From NCBI RefSeq assembly GCF_900110245.1, contig NZ_FOCZ01000005.1, forward strand, positions 372,001-436,000: a DNA stretch of 64,000 nucleotides, read 5' to 3'. A model generated the notes under the pieces. The model was not told where the DNA came from, searched no databases, and worked only from the letters and a program-made list of their open reading frames with translations. Source of the DNA: Niastella yeongjuensis (GTDB lineage Bacteria; Bacteroidota; Bacteroidia; Chitinophagales; Chitinophagaceae). Shown here piece after piece: positions 53,116-61,975 of the stretch. Each line of letters begins with the position of its first letter. Position 1 is the first letter of the stretch. The translations under genes were made by a program, and so were the position numbers.

Positions 53116-53546
53116 TTAAAGAGTTTATAAAAAATAATTCCATCAATAGAAAACCGGCCAGCGCCTAAAAAAAGAAGGAGTAGAAGACAGATCGTGTAGA
53201 TGTAAGGGACATCACGCACTTCGAGGTTATCTTTTCTGTGCACTATAAAGTAGCCAATGCTGGTTACTCCTATGGTGGGTATTACCGCCAACCTTGTTGC
53301 CACTCCCAGTATAATAAGAAAAGGCACAACTGTGTCAGATAACCCGGCCACCAATCCATTTAGTTTTTCAGGCAGGTGTAATGGATTGGGCACGTGTTCC
53401 CGCTGTCCGTTCTCCAAACGAAATTTTTTCAAGCCATGCACCCGGAACAATTCAATTGCAAAAAGAATTCTGAAAACCAGGAAAGCGACATTATTAAAAT
53501 CACTTCCAAGATCAGAATAAAAAACAAGTTGTATAACATGATCCAT
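53112..53546 (-). CDS. DoxX-family membrane protein
   Basis: Small membrane protein of 144 residues with four hydrophobic helices and a short hydrophilic middle loop (LENGQREHVPNPLHLP), fitting the DoxX family. Family members associate with redox enzymes and quinone-related processes or oxidative stress; no catalytic residue is agreed. It starts 10 bases after the amidohydrolase stop and overlaps the DUF1275 gene by 4 bases. It is probably co-translated with both. Confidence 0.85.
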   Translation of the reverse strand: MDHVIQLVFYSDLGSDFNNVAFLVFRILFAIELFRVHGLKKFRLENGQREHVPNPLHLPEKLNGLVAGLSDTVVPFLIILGVATRLAVIPTIGVTSIGYFIVHRKDNLEVRDVPYIYTICLLLLLFLGAGRFSIDGIIFYKLFN

Positions 53547-53556
53547 AATAAACTAT

Positions 53557-55452
53557 TTAGAATGCAAAACAGGAACATCCAAGCGCGCCCCAGAAAGCGT
53601 TGAAATTGTTAACAGGTACTGGGTTAAGCCGGGCGCGGTCATGATCATGGCCATGAACAGTACAGCTGCCGCTGCAACAATGTACCTGCGAGGTAACAGC
53701 TGCATCAGCGCCGGCGAAGGCCTGTTGTGAGGCTGCGCCTGATCTTTTATTTTTTGCAGCCGAATAATAACCTCCATACTGGCTTACCGGCGACCAGTCG
53801 GGTGAAACAGGAAGCGGCGGAGGTGCCATAGAAGAGAAATCTCCTTTTGCATATACTATTTTTCCACCCAGGATCGTCAACTCGGCCTCTATTGCTTTTA
53901 TTGCCTCATCGGCAATGCTGAAGTAATCGGCATCCAGCACCACTATATCTGCCAGCATGCCTGTTTTAATGCGTCCTTTTTTGTCCTGCTCTGTAGAGAA
54001 CCAGGCGCTACCCTGGGTATGAAGGGCCAGGGCTGTTTCCCGGTTCAGTTTATTCCTTTCATCATATAACTGCATACCACCTACGCTTTTACCGGCAGTA
54101 AGCCAGTATATGGTCATCCATGGATTATAGCTGCTTACGCGTGTAGCATCGGAGCCGGTGCCTACAGGCACATCCATTTCCAGCATCCGTTTTACAGGCG
54201 GTGTCATGGCGGCCTTGGCCGCTCCATAGCGATCAGTAAAGTATTCGCCCTGGTATGCCATTCTGCTTTGTATGGCTATGCCACCACCTAGTTTTTTAAC
54301 ACGTTCTATATTATGTTCATCAATGGTTTCTGCGTGATCGATGATCCAGTGCAAACCATCAAAGGGAATGTCGCGGTTCACTTTTTCAAATACATTGAGA
54401 AAGCGGGTAATGCTTTCATTATAAGTTGCATGAAGCCGGAATGGCCACTTATTGCTTACCAGCAGGCGTACCACTCTATCCAGTTCAGCCTCCATGTTCT
54501 CAGGAAGGTCGGGGCGCGGTTGCAGAAAGTCTTCAAAATCTGCTGCAGAAAAAACAAGCATTTCTCCTGCGCCGTTATGGCGATACATATCATCTCCCTG
54601 ATGTAATGGTATATTTTTTGTCCAGTGCCCAAAATCTTCCAGTTCTTGTTTAGGGTGTTGGGTAAAGAGATTATATGCGATGCGAACAGTGAGTTGTTCC
54701 TTTGCTTTCAACTCTTCAATCACCTTGTAATCATTGGGGTAATTCTGAAACCCGCCGCCGGCGTCTATGACGCTGGTTATACCAAAGCGGTTCAGCTCCC
54801 GCATAAAATGCCGGGAAGAATTTAGCTGTTGTTCATAAGTCAACACCGGGCCTTTAGCGAGCGTGGCGTACAGGATGAGGGCATTGGGGGAAGCGATCAG
54901 TAAGCCGGTTGGTTCGCCGTGCGCATCTCTTTCGATGATGCTACCGGGAGGGGCGGGGGTGTCTTTGGTATATCCTACCGCTTTCAATGCTGCCCGATTC
55001 AACAGTGCCCGGTCATACAAATGCAAAATAAAAACTGGTGTATCTGGTGCGATGGTATTGATCTCCGCAAGGGTTGGCATTCTGCGTTCTGCAAATTGAA
55101 ATTCAGTCCAGCCGCCTACTACCCTAACCCATTGAGGCGGCGGTGTGCGTTGCACCTGCTGCTTAAGCATGCGCATCGCGTCGGCTAAAGAAGGCACCCC
55201 ATCCCAGCGAAGCTCCAGGTTATAATTCAGTCCACCCCGTATGAGATGCGTATGGGAATCGTTCAAACCCGGAACAGCCCGTTTTTTATGCAGGTCTACT
55301 AATGCAGTATCAGGTCCTGCTAACTGCATCATAGCAGCGTCATCACCGGTTTTTATAAATTTTCCTTCCTTAATGGCTACGGCTGTAACTTCGGGTTGTT
55401 CCTTATTGCCTGTATGAATTTTACCGTTATAAAGGATCATATCGGCTTTCAT
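53557..55452 (-). CDS. YtcJ-like amidohydrolase with Cys/His-rich C-terminal tail
   Basis: Metal-dependent amidohydrolase of the YtcJ type, 631 residues. It has metal site residues in PGLNDSHTHL (His67, His69), later His in WIIDHAETID, and the Asp of GTGSDATRVSS; the C-terminal beta-sandwich includes IKTGMLADIVVLDADYF. After the normal end near IVYAKGDF, a tail of about 80 residues carries HCCSGSC (591-597), HGHDHD (600-605) and a terminal CSCFAF. This tail is Cys/His-rich and could bind metal. The substrate is unknown; YtcJ-like enzymes act on amides, carbamates or N-formyl compounds. It sits 28 bases after the M17-like gene and 10 before DoxX. Confidence 0.88.
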   Translation of the reverse strand: MKADMILYNGKIHTGNKEQPEVTAVAIKEGKFIKTGDDAAMMQLAGPDTALVDLHKKRAVPGLNDSHTHLIRGGLNYNLELRWDGVPSLADAMRMLKQQVQRTPPPQWVRVVGGWTEFQFAERRMPTLAEINTIAPDTPVFILHLYDRALLNRAALKAVGYTKDTPAPPGSIIERDAHGEPTGLLIASPNALILYATLAKGPVLTYEQQLNSSRHFMRELNRFGITSVIDAGGGFQNYPNDYKVIEELKAKEQLTVRIAYNLFTQHPKQELEDFGHWTKNIPLHQGDDMYRHNGAGEMLVFSAADFEDFLQPRPDLPENMEAELDRVVRLLVSNKWPFRLHATYNESITRFLNVFEKVNRDIPFDGLHWIIDHAETIDEHNIERVKKLGGGIAIQSRMAYQGEYFTDRYGAAKAAMTPPVKRMLEMDVPVGTGSDATRVSSYNPWMTIYWLTAGKSVGGMQLYDERNKLNRETALALHTQGSAWFSTEQDKKGRIKTGMLADIVVLDADYFSIADEAIKAIEAELTILGGKIVYAKGDFSSMAPPPLPVSPDWSPVSQYGGYYSAAKNKRSGAASQQAFAGADAAVTSQVHCCSGSCTVHGHDHDRARLNPVPVNNFNAFWGALGCSCFAF

Positions 55453-55480
55453 GGTGCATAAATTTTGTTAGGTAACATTT

Positions 55481-56227
55481 TTAGTTATTGAAGCTGGCCA
55501 TTGCTTCTTTTATTGCCTGTGTGCTGACCTCATAAAAAGCCGGCCCCGATAACAAGGTCATTTTGGTTAAAGGTTTATACGCAGACATATTTTTTTCCTT
55601 CAGGTAAGCTTGCGTGCGGTAAGCTTCAACCGCACCTTTTACCACATTGGATGCTACCACTGCCGTTGGCGATTCCACACCGGCATCTTTCAGGTTGCTG
55701 GCATGTGAATAACTGGTTACGCCAAGCCTCAACGCCTCACGCATGCCGATGGCGCCTACAGTGAACATGATGTCCGGATCGAATTTGTTACGATCGCCCA
55801 GGCCAATCAACAACAGTTGTTTGGCGGGCATAGTGCCGGGTGCAGGCGTGATAAGCAGGGTCTCATACAAATAACCTTTGAATTTACCGCTGGCACGCAG
55901 CCCGGTTATGAGGCCCTTTAACGCATCATCCACATGCAACATACCATTCAAATTGGCCGGCAGGGCAGGCGGAGTAGTGAGATCATTAGCCGTATACTCA
56001 AATACACAGGCTATCTGTAAAGGTGTAGCCTGCGCCGAAGGGCTTTGCACCTTCGCTTCTATGTCGATACCATCTGTTTTCCCAACGATGGAGCTGGTAC
56101 CTATTTTAGGCAGCGTGCCCGTTTGTGCATTTGCCGAAATCGAAGTAAGTGAAAGAGAAAGAAGGTAAACACCCAATATATGTACGCTTACTTTATGGCA
56201 ACGTGTACGCGTATGTGTACAATTCAT
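55481..56227 (-). CDS. Exported protein with only the N-terminal domain of M17 leucyl aminopeptidase
   Basis: 248-residue exported protein: signal-like N-terminus (about 12-35, SLTSISANAQ) then a domain similar to the N-terminal domain of leucyl aminopeptidases (M17): LLITPAPGTMPAKQLLLIGLGDRNKFDPDIMFTVGAIGMREAL in parts. The catalytic C-terminal half, with its Zn ligands and NTDAEGR motif, is missing, and the ORF ends cleanly. So it is a stand-alone, probably non-catalytic, binding module. It is 20 bases after the porin gene and 28 before the amidohydrolase. No function can be given. Confidence 0.75.
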   Translation of the reverse strand: MNCTHTRTRCHKVSVHILGVYLLSLSLTSISANAQTGTLPKIGTSSIVGKTDGIDIEAKVQSPSAQATPLQIACVFEYTANDLTTPPALPANLNGMLHVDDALKGLITGLRASGKFKGYLYETLLITPAPGTMPAKQLLLIGLGDRNKFDPDIMFTVGAIGMREALRLGVTSYSHASNLKDAGVESPTAVVASNVVKGAVEAYRTQAYLKEKNMSAYKPLTKMTLLSGPAFYEVSTQAIKEAMASFNN

Positions 56228-56247
56228 TTTGATTTGGTTTTTTCCTG

Positions 56248-57621
56248 TTAAAATTTAAAGGTGAGCTGCGCATTGAAGTATTTGGAATCGACCGCTTCAC
56301 TGATCTGTTGTTTCAGAAATGGGCCTATCTGAAAATACTGCACGCCCACACTTATTTTAATGAATTTTGAAAATGCATAATCCATGCTAAGCAACCAGGT
56401 GGTGCCTGTATAGCGTTGACGGCTGCCATTTGTCTCCAGGAAAATTTTCCCGGAAGGAGTATAAATACCGTCGTCCAAAGAATACCGCCAATTGAATACC
56501 ATGTCCCATTGCAGAGAGAACATGTCTGTAAAATTGAAAGTGCCATATGGGTGCAAATCGATAAGATTAGCGGGGCCAATACGTGGATTGAAACCAAAAT
56601 AACCACCTCTTGGATACAGTGGATTGAAGGTTTGTAAACTCCCATCCCCTTTTTTTCGATCCCCGGAGATATAATCGTTCCGCAGGTTGATGGTGGGTTT
56701 GAACCTGGCCCTTTCAAACGTATAGCCAATGTCTATAGCGGTTGTCCAGGCATTGATATCACCAGTGCCAAACTTTCCGAACTGGTAAGCAGCTTCCAGG
56801 TTATAGATAAATCCCCCACCATATTTCCAGTACCGTATGGCAACCGTGTGCCTGGTTTCATCGGCTGTACCTTCCGGATAGGTAACACCCAGGTGATGTG
56901 TGCCGAGGTAGTAATAGTCAAAATTTCCGCCGGCCGGTATGATCAGCCAGGTATAAACGCCCCACAGGTTTACCTGTTTTAGCGTCTTGTTGTCGAATAC
57001 ACCCGGTTGCACATCGTCATCGGCCATGCCCAATACGTCCAATCCGAATGAAGGCGCATGATACATGGCTTTAATGCCGGTGAAATACCGCCGCGCATTG
57101 GTGCCTTCACTCACGGAAACAAGCCGGCCGCTTCCATAATCGACCTCCTGCCGGCCCAGGCGAAAGCCAAGGCTGCGGTTTTCCCGATGCCAGGTTAACA
57201 GGTCAATAAAAAGATTTTGAACATTCAGTTGATCTTTATCAACAGGGGCGGGACCGAATTTGTTACCGGTTTCCAATGCACTGCGCAATTGCCCGAATAT
57301 TCGTACCCGCTGCCCCCATTGCAGATTACCAAACAGGTCATACCGTTGTAACAGGGAATGATTGCGTCCATCATCAGGTCGCCAGTTTTCCCTGTGTGTA
57401 AAGATCATATCGTACCGCGCCTCGCCCCCAAACGAGAGTATAACGTCCCGCTCGGCATTCAATGGAATGAATTTGGTTCGCTCGAAACTGTTGAGGCTGG
57501 TATCTTTGGCGAGGTACTCGTAATCTTCGTTAAATCGTAGCAATTTGAACTGCTGTGCACCTGATACACCGGGAAAAACCAACATCCCTGTAATAACTAA
57601 ACTTAAGCTATGCAGCCGCAT
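56248..57621 (-). CDS. Alginate-export-like outer-membrane porin
   Basis: Outer-membrane beta-barrel of the alginate export family (AlgE/Alginate_exp): signal peptide (about 1-22, GVSGAQQ), then FGGEARYDMIFTHRENWRPDD, QRYDLFGNLQWGQRVRIFGQLRSALETG and LGFRLGRQEVDYGSGRLVSVSEGTNARRYFTGI in parts, typical of that family, with a terminal strand ending YFNAQLTFKF. At 457 residues it is of usual size. AlgE-like porins carry organic acids or small anions rather than alginate in most Bacteroidota. It is 20 bases after the YcaC-like gene and likely lets in the substrate of the operon. Confidence 0.85.
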   Translation of the reverse strand: MRLHSLSLVITGMLVFPGVSGAQQFKLLRFNEDYEYLAKDTSLNSFERTKFIPLNAERDVILSFGGEARYDMIFTHRENWRPDDGRNHSLLQRYDLFGNLQWGQRVRIFGQLRSALETGNKFGPAPVDKDQLNVQNLFIDLLTWHRENRSLGFRLGRQEVDYGSGRLVSVSEGTNARRYFTGIKAMYHAPSFGLDVLGMADDDVQPGVFDNKTLKQVNLWGVYTWLIIPAGGNFDYYYLGTHHLGVTYPEGTADETRHTVAIRYWKYGGGFIYNLEAAYQFGKFGTGDINAWTTAIDIGYTFERARFKPTINLRNDYISGDRKKGDGSLQTFNPLYPRGGYFGFNPRIGPANLIDLHPYGTFNFTDMFSLQWDMVFNWRYSLDDGIYTPSGKIFLETNGSRQRYTGTTWLLSMDYAFSKFIKISVGVQYFQIGPFLKQQISEAVDSKYFNAQLTFKF

Positions 57622-57641
57622 TGTAAGTATGTTACCCGTCT

Positions 57642-58271
57642 TTAATGCTTAAGCATGGCATAAGCGTATTGTATTCCGATACCGTAAGCGCCGCCTAACC
57701 GTTGCATAAGACCGACTACGGCGTCGTATGTTTCCATACTCGCCCAATCGCGTTGCAATTCCAGCAGGTATTGAACACTTGTAATTGGCTGGGCACCTGC
57801 CTGTATCATACGTTGCATAGCATTTTCATGCGCTTCTACGGATACGTCGGCGCAGGCATCCGCCACAACATATACTTCATACCCTTCAGCAATCGCACAT
57901 AATACTGGTCCTACAATACAAACGGAAGTCCACATACCAGCCATTACGATCTTCTTTCTGCCAATGCTGGTGATGGCTTTATAGGCCGCTTTGTCTTCCC
58001 ACGTGTTCATATTTGTACGATCCAGGTAATTAGCCGTCTCCGGATAAAACTCCATGATGTCAGGGAATACGGGTCCACTGATCGTTTTTTCCGCTACAGT
58101 TGTTACCGTTGTAGGCACCTTGAAGATTTTTGATGCGCCGGCAATAACGGCCGAGTTGGTCCGCAATGCACCTACATCCATACTGCCTACTGAGAAAGCC
58201 ATCAGGCCTTCAAAATCAATTAAAACAAGTTGATGGTTAGTGGGTGTTAGTAACCGATCTGAGATCGTCAT
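57642..58271 (-). CDS. YcaC-like isochorismatase-fold hydrolase
   Basis: Cytoplasmic cysteine hydrolase of the isochorismatase superfamily, closest in pattern to E. coli YcaC. Asp19 (VLIDFEG), Arg85 in LDRTNMNTWED and Cys118 in AGMWTSVCIV take the catalytic positions known for YcaC (D19, R84, C118, as I remember). The C-terminal LQRDWASMETYDAVVGL continues the similarity. The YcaC substrate is unresolved. It is the first gene of the seven-gene operon, with an upstream sigma-54-like promoter and palindrome (UAS) and the regulator gene beyond. Confidence 0.88.
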   Translation of the reverse strand: MTISDRLLTPTNHQLVLIDFEGLMAFSVGSMDVGALRTNSAVIAGASKIFKVPTTVTTVAEKTISGPVFPDIMEFYPETANYLDRTNMNTWEDKAAYKAITSIGRKKIVMAGMWTSVCIVGPVLCAIAEGYEVYVVADACADVSVEAHENAMQRMIQAGAQPITSVQYLLELQRDWASMETYDAVVGLMQRLGGAYGIGIQYAYAMLKH

Positions 58272-58343
58272 GGTTGAATTGTTTTATAATGGTGAATTAG
58301 ATATGGAAACCAGTAAGCTCACATGATGTAAGCTGTCTCTTTA

Positions 58344-58359
58344 TTCCAAACCAGTGCCA
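58344..58359 (-). promoter_or_regulatory. Candidate sigma-54 promoter of the YcaC operon
   Basis: On the minus strand TGGCAC, five bases, TGGAA; the -24 half is perfect, while the -12 half has GA where GC is expected (consensus TGGCAC-N5-TTGCA). It lies 73-88 bases before the ATG at 58271 and about 100 bases downstream of the palindrome at 58461-58476, a normal distance for an enhancer-bound activator. Confidence 0.45.
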
Positions 58360-58460
58360 TAATTTGCCAGATCACCATCAAAACATTTTAGCCGTTTGAT
58401 TTACAGTCAACTACAGATGACCAGCGTAAACAAACAACCATAAACATGCGCGGAATGTTA

Positions 58461-58476
58461 CTCCAATATACTGGAG
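58461..58476. promoter_or_regulatory. UAS-like palindrome copy 2 (upstream of YcaC operon)
   Basis: CTCCAATATACTGGAG is a near-perfect palindrome (CTCCA-N6-TGGAG) and matches the copy at 61782-61797 in 14 of 16 bases. It lies about 190 bases before the operon start and is a strong candidate binding site for the adjacent sigma-54 activator. Confidence 0.65.
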
Positions 58477-58524
58477 ATATACAGGTATGCCTTCATTGTA
58501 GTTGGAGAAAGGAAACGCAACAGC

Positions 58525-61500
58525 TTACCCCAGGAACTTCTTTTCCACGCCTAGTTTTTTCATTCTCGCTTCCAGGGTTGTTGGTTTTATATTAAGCAGT
58601 TCTGCAGCGCCGCCTGCGCCCCGGATCCTGCCATTTGTGATCTTAAGAATATTCAGGATGTGTTCTTTTTCGCTTTGCGCCAGGCTTTTGATAACAACGC
58701 CGGATTGCTGAAAACCAGGCTGCCTTTCGAGGATTTTTTTGCTTGTGTGAATACTGGTAATGATCTTGCCGCTGCAAAGCATAACCGCCCGTTCAATAAG
58801 ATGTTCCATTTCGCGAATGTTACCGGGCCATTGGGATTGCAGCATTTCAGTTATGATCCCGGTACTAAAACCGGTAACTGATTTATTGAACTTGTGATTA
58901 TATTTATCAAGAAAATGACGGCCAAGCAGTACTATATCCTCTTTACGTTCGCGTAAAGGCGGTAGTTCTATTGGAAATACAGCCAGGCGGTAATATAAAT
59001 CGCTTCTAAACCGGCCCTCCAATACTTCTTTTTCGAGGTTACGATTTGTTGCGGCTACAATACGCACATTTATTTTGATCACTTTATTACTGCCAACACG
59101 CTCAAATTCTTTTTCCTGCAATACCCGCAGCAGTTTTGCCTGCAGATCAGGCGACAGTTCCGCAATCTCATCCAGGAAAAGTGTGCTGCCATTAGCAATT
59201 TCAAACTTCCCAAGTCGCTTTGCAATAGCCCCGGTAAAAGCTCCTTTTTCATGTCCGAACAACTCGCTCTCTATCAGATGTGGAGGAAGCACTGCACAAT
59301 TAACCTTGACCATTACATTATTTTTTCGATCGCTATAATTGTGGATCGAACGGGCAAGTAACTCTTTACCCGTACCAGTTTCGCCAGTGATCAATACCGT
59401 TACATCGGTCTTTGCAACCTGTTTGATGTTTTTATAAACCTTCTGCATCACTTTTGAAGCCCCGATCATGTCATCAAAATTGTAGGTAGACATCATTTCA
59501 TCAGCCAGATCAACTTTTTCATGTTCCAGTTTCTCCTTCAGTCGTATGATTTCATCAGAATACAGGTTCGTCTCGAAATTCGGGGTAATTTCCGCCATGA
59601 TACGATGAAATGCTTCCTGATCATACTTCTCATAAAATTTTTCGGCTGTATTGAAGAGGCTGATATAAAAATAACCATACGCTGGAAAGGTATAAGTAAA
59701 CGATACCTGGGAGCGAAGCTCCAACCCTTCGGCAATTAAATCCGGTACAGGGATTTTTTTATCATGGCCAGCAGGCATTTTCAACCGTTTAAAGCGTTCT
59801 TCATTCAGATGCAGCAATCGAAAAAAATGGCTTTTGTCAATATATTGACATTCATTGCCGCCAACGTACAAAAACCCATACCCATATCCATCCAGGTTAT
59901 CCTTTTTTTCGCATGTAAAATAAGCGAACCGGAATGCGAATCGTTGCTGCAGCGCCTTTGCAATACCTTCAAACCGTTGCACCCATGGCTGGGAACTGGT
60001 CAGGTGTTGAATCACGGAAAGCTGGATTGATCTTTCTTTTTCTTTTCTGTTTATGTCCTCGGTAATCAAAATATTAGCGACTGCCACAGCCAACTGATCT
60101 GAAAGCGCCTGCAACAGGTTAAAGTCTTTTTCAAAAAAAGCATTCTTTTTTTCCGATTGCAAAATCAGCACTCCTTTTACATTGGGCATATAACGGATGG
60201 GTGTACTCACCATCTCCTGAATACCATTTGCATAAATAAAATTCAAATAACCGGCTGCAGGAAAACTTTTCCTGGCTTCCTTTACATTAATTACAACCGG
60301 CCGGTCAGCTTTTAGCACCTGGTCAAAGACACCATCATTGATGGGATAATCCTGTTGCACAGTAGGTTGAAAATATACACTTTGCCGCCGTTTTTCTTCG
60401 GTATGCAACAGGAAAACCCGTTGTGTTTTGTTATCCGCATTCACCAATGCAATCACCATATCATTGAACGTAAACAGCGGTTTTATTTTCCGGGATATAA
60501 CTTGTAGCAGGTCTTGCTTTTTGCGGATGCTTTTGATAGCTTCACTGATAGACAACAGTACGGTCTTTTCTTTTTCACCCTGTTCCACGTCTTCGGTTGC
60601 CAGTATGTTTGCCACTGCTACGGCTACCTGGTTGCCAACCGCTCTAATAAGGTTGTTATTAATACCGTGAATGGGAGCTTCGTCCGCAAAATGCAACATG
60701 AACAAACCAATTAAATCGCCGCCCCACCACAACTTTACTGTTAAACTGTGGTTCAACCCCGTTTGCTGCATTAACAAAAGCGCGGGCGATTCAGGATATT
60801 GATGTAAATAAGAAGCCACGTTCATATAGTGAATATCGCCCCGGTGGTTGACTATTGGGTGAAGCGCGGACCCTTCCAAAGGCAGATCATGTTGCACGAT
60901 CTGCATATAAAAAGGATGCGCCTTCCTTTCATCGGTTGCAATGTTCAGGAAATGCCTCGCCCTTTTTTTATATTTATCCACTATTAAGATCACCGCGTCG
61001 TCAAAATCAAGGATGGGCTTAATCTTGTCCCTGATCATCCTTGCGAGATCATTTCTTTGCCTGATGTGTACCAGGTCATCGATCAGATGCAAGAGTTTAT
61101 TCAGGTCCCTTTCCTTGTGAATGATCTTTTCATTCGACAAAATATTATCCAATGCGATGGAAAACTGCTCTATTATTGTTCGGAACAACAATGTATCGGT
61201 ATCGTCCAATTTGATGTCATTCTCGAAATTCAGTATCAGGCAGCCAAAAACCTTGCCCCTTGCTTTCAGCAACTCACACAGTCCTTTGTGGCACTCGCCT
61301 GCTTTTAGTATCGCCAGTGATTTTTCATTGTCGTAAAAAAGCGGGTCATTTTTATAATTGACGATCAGAGGCGGCCAGTCATGGTCAGCCCTTTGTAACA
61401 ATGAGGTAAAGAGAAGTTTATTTTGGGCAATGTCATCAATACCATCCCCGGAACTATCTACAAAAGCATGTACTTCATTGCTTTCATCGACAGTCAGGAG

Positions 61501-61641
61501 GCAATAATTGTAAAAATGGAATATAGCCCTGACCCTGTTGTTAATTACCGTTAATATTTCCTCACGGTCCTCTGCCAGTGCAATATCTTTAATAACATGC
61601 AACAGCAGCCTTGTGCAATCATTAGACAACGACACAGACAT
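58525..61641 (-). CDS. Sigma-54-dependent activator with multiple GAF domains
   Basis: Large (1038-residue) enhancer-binding transcription activator. It has three GAF-type domains (about 12-170, 185-347, 368-527) plus a fourth sensor-like region (545-690), then AAA+ with Walker A GETGTGKE (753-760), the sigma-54 contact GAFTGA (800-805) and Walker B LFLDEI (821-826), and a C-terminal Fis-type helix-turn-helix ([16 protein letters not shown] near 1015-1035). It lacks a receiver domain; the GAF array suggests a small-molecule signal, maybe more than one. The seven-gene operon downstream starts 254 bases away, with a palindrome and a sigma-54-like promoter between; the same palindrome lies upstream of this gene (61782-61797). 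Relatives are NorR/FhlA-like, but the GAF number is unusual. Confidence 0.93.
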   Translation of the reverse strand: MSVSLSNDCTRLLLHVIKDIALAEDREEILTVINNRVRAIFHFYNYCLLTVDESNEVHAFVDSSGDGIDDIAQNKLLFTSLLQRADHDWPPLIVNYKNDPLFYDNEKSLAILKAGECHKGLCELLKARGKVFGCLILNFENDIKLDDTDTLLFRTIIEQFSIALDNILSNEKIIHKERDLNKLLHLIDDLVHIRQRNDLARMIRDKIKPILDFDDAVILIVDKYKKRARHFLNIATDERKAHPFYMQIVQHDLPLEGSALHPIVNHRGDIHYMNVASYLHQYPESPALLLMQQTGLNHSLTVKLWWGGDLIGLFMLHFADEAPIHGINNNLIRAVGNQVAVAVANILATEDVEQGEKEKTVLLSISEAIKSIRKKQDLLQVISRKIKPLFTFNDMVIALVNADNKTQRVFLLHTEEKRRQSVYFQPTVQQDYPINDGVFDQVLKADRPVVINVKEARKSFPAAGYLNFIYANGIQEMVSTPIRYMPNVKGVLILQSEKKNAFFEKDFNLLQALSDQLAVAVANILITEDINRKEKERSIQLSVIQHLTSSQPWVQRFEGIAKALQQRFAFRFAYFTCEKKDNLDGYGYGFLYVGGNECQYIDKSHFFRLLHLNEERFKRLKMPAGHDKKIPVPDLIAEGLELRSQVSFTYTFPAYGYFYISLFNTAEKFYEKYDQEAFHRIMAEITPNFETNLYSDEIIRLKEKLEHEKVDLADEMMSTYNFDDMIGASKVMQKVYKNIKQVAKTDVTVLITGETGTGKELLARSIHNYSDRKNNVMVKVNCAVLPPHLIESELFGHEKGAFTGAIAKRLGKFEIANGSTLFLDEIAELSPDLQAKLLRVLQEKEFERVGSNKVIKINVRIVAATNRNLEKEVLEGRFRSDLYYRLAVFPIELPPLRERKEDIVLLGRHFLDKYNHKFNKSVTGFSTGIITEMLQSQWPGNIREMEHLIERAVMLCSGKIITSIHTSKKILERQPGFQQSGVVIKSLAQSEKEHILNILKITNGRIRGAGGAAELLNIKPTTLEARMKKLGVEKKFLG

Positions 61642-61700
61642 CCCTGGTATATTTTGTTAAACTATTATGGTGAATTGAATGTATAAGACTTTGCCTGATT

Positions 61701-61722
61701 GGATAGTTATGGAAAACTATCC
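61701..61722. repeat. 8-bp perfect hairpin upstream of the sigma-54 activator
   Basis: GGATAGTT (61701-61708) and AACTATCC (61715-61722) with a 6-base loop, 60 bases before the ATG at 61641. It is perhaps a 5' UTR structure or operator. Confidence 0.45.
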
Positions 61723-61781
61723 AACGACAAATTAAATAACAGTCTCAGTGATCAAGATTAATTTTACCTCCCTTTGGATAT

Positions 61782-61797
61782 CTCCAATATTTTGGAG
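61782..61797. promoter_or_regulatory. UAS-like palindrome copy 1 (upstream of activator gene)
   Basis: CTCCAATATTTTGGAG, palindromic except for two T/T positions, 141 bases before the activator ATG. The sister copy (58461-58476) is 14/16 identical. It is likely bound by the activator itself for autoregulation. Confidence 0.65.
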
Positions 61798-61928
61798 GCA
61801 GCTTTAAGAATGTTAATAATAGCGCATTAAAAAACTTAATTACCTGCAATTTAAGCAGATTTATATTATCATTATTAGGACTGCCAATTCCAGTCGATAA
61901 CCTGCCTCCAAAAAGGCCAGGAAATAAA

Positions 61929-61954
61929 AAAGACCACCATTGCTGGCAGTCTTT
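61929..61954 (-). terminator. Rho-independent terminator of the CoA-transferase gene
   Basis: AAAGACTGCCA-GCAA-TGGTGGTCTTT, read on the minus strand, is an 11-bp stem (with G-U pairs) closed by a 4-base loop and followed by TTATTTC after more T. It lies 22 bases after the stop at 61976. Confidence 0.85.
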
Positions 61955-61975
61955 CTGAGGTTCAATAATTTTAAA

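Larger units (their letters stand above)
61642..61975. other. 334-base intergenic region upstream of the sigma-54 activator
   Basis: No gene is seen here. It contains a perfect 8-bp hairpin (GGATAGTT / AACTATCC, 61701-61722), the UAS-like palindrome at 61782-61797, and at its right end the terminator of the CoA-transferase gene. A sigma-54 promoter was not found; the activator gene is likely transcribed from another promoter, possibly autoregulated at the palindrome. Confidence 0.6.

Noticed and set aside
58351-58372. Second sigma-54-like candidate TGGCA-AATTA-TGGCA on the minus strand
   Set aside because: GG to GC spacing is one base short (9 instead of 10), so the adjacent TGGCAC-N5-TGGAA was preferred.
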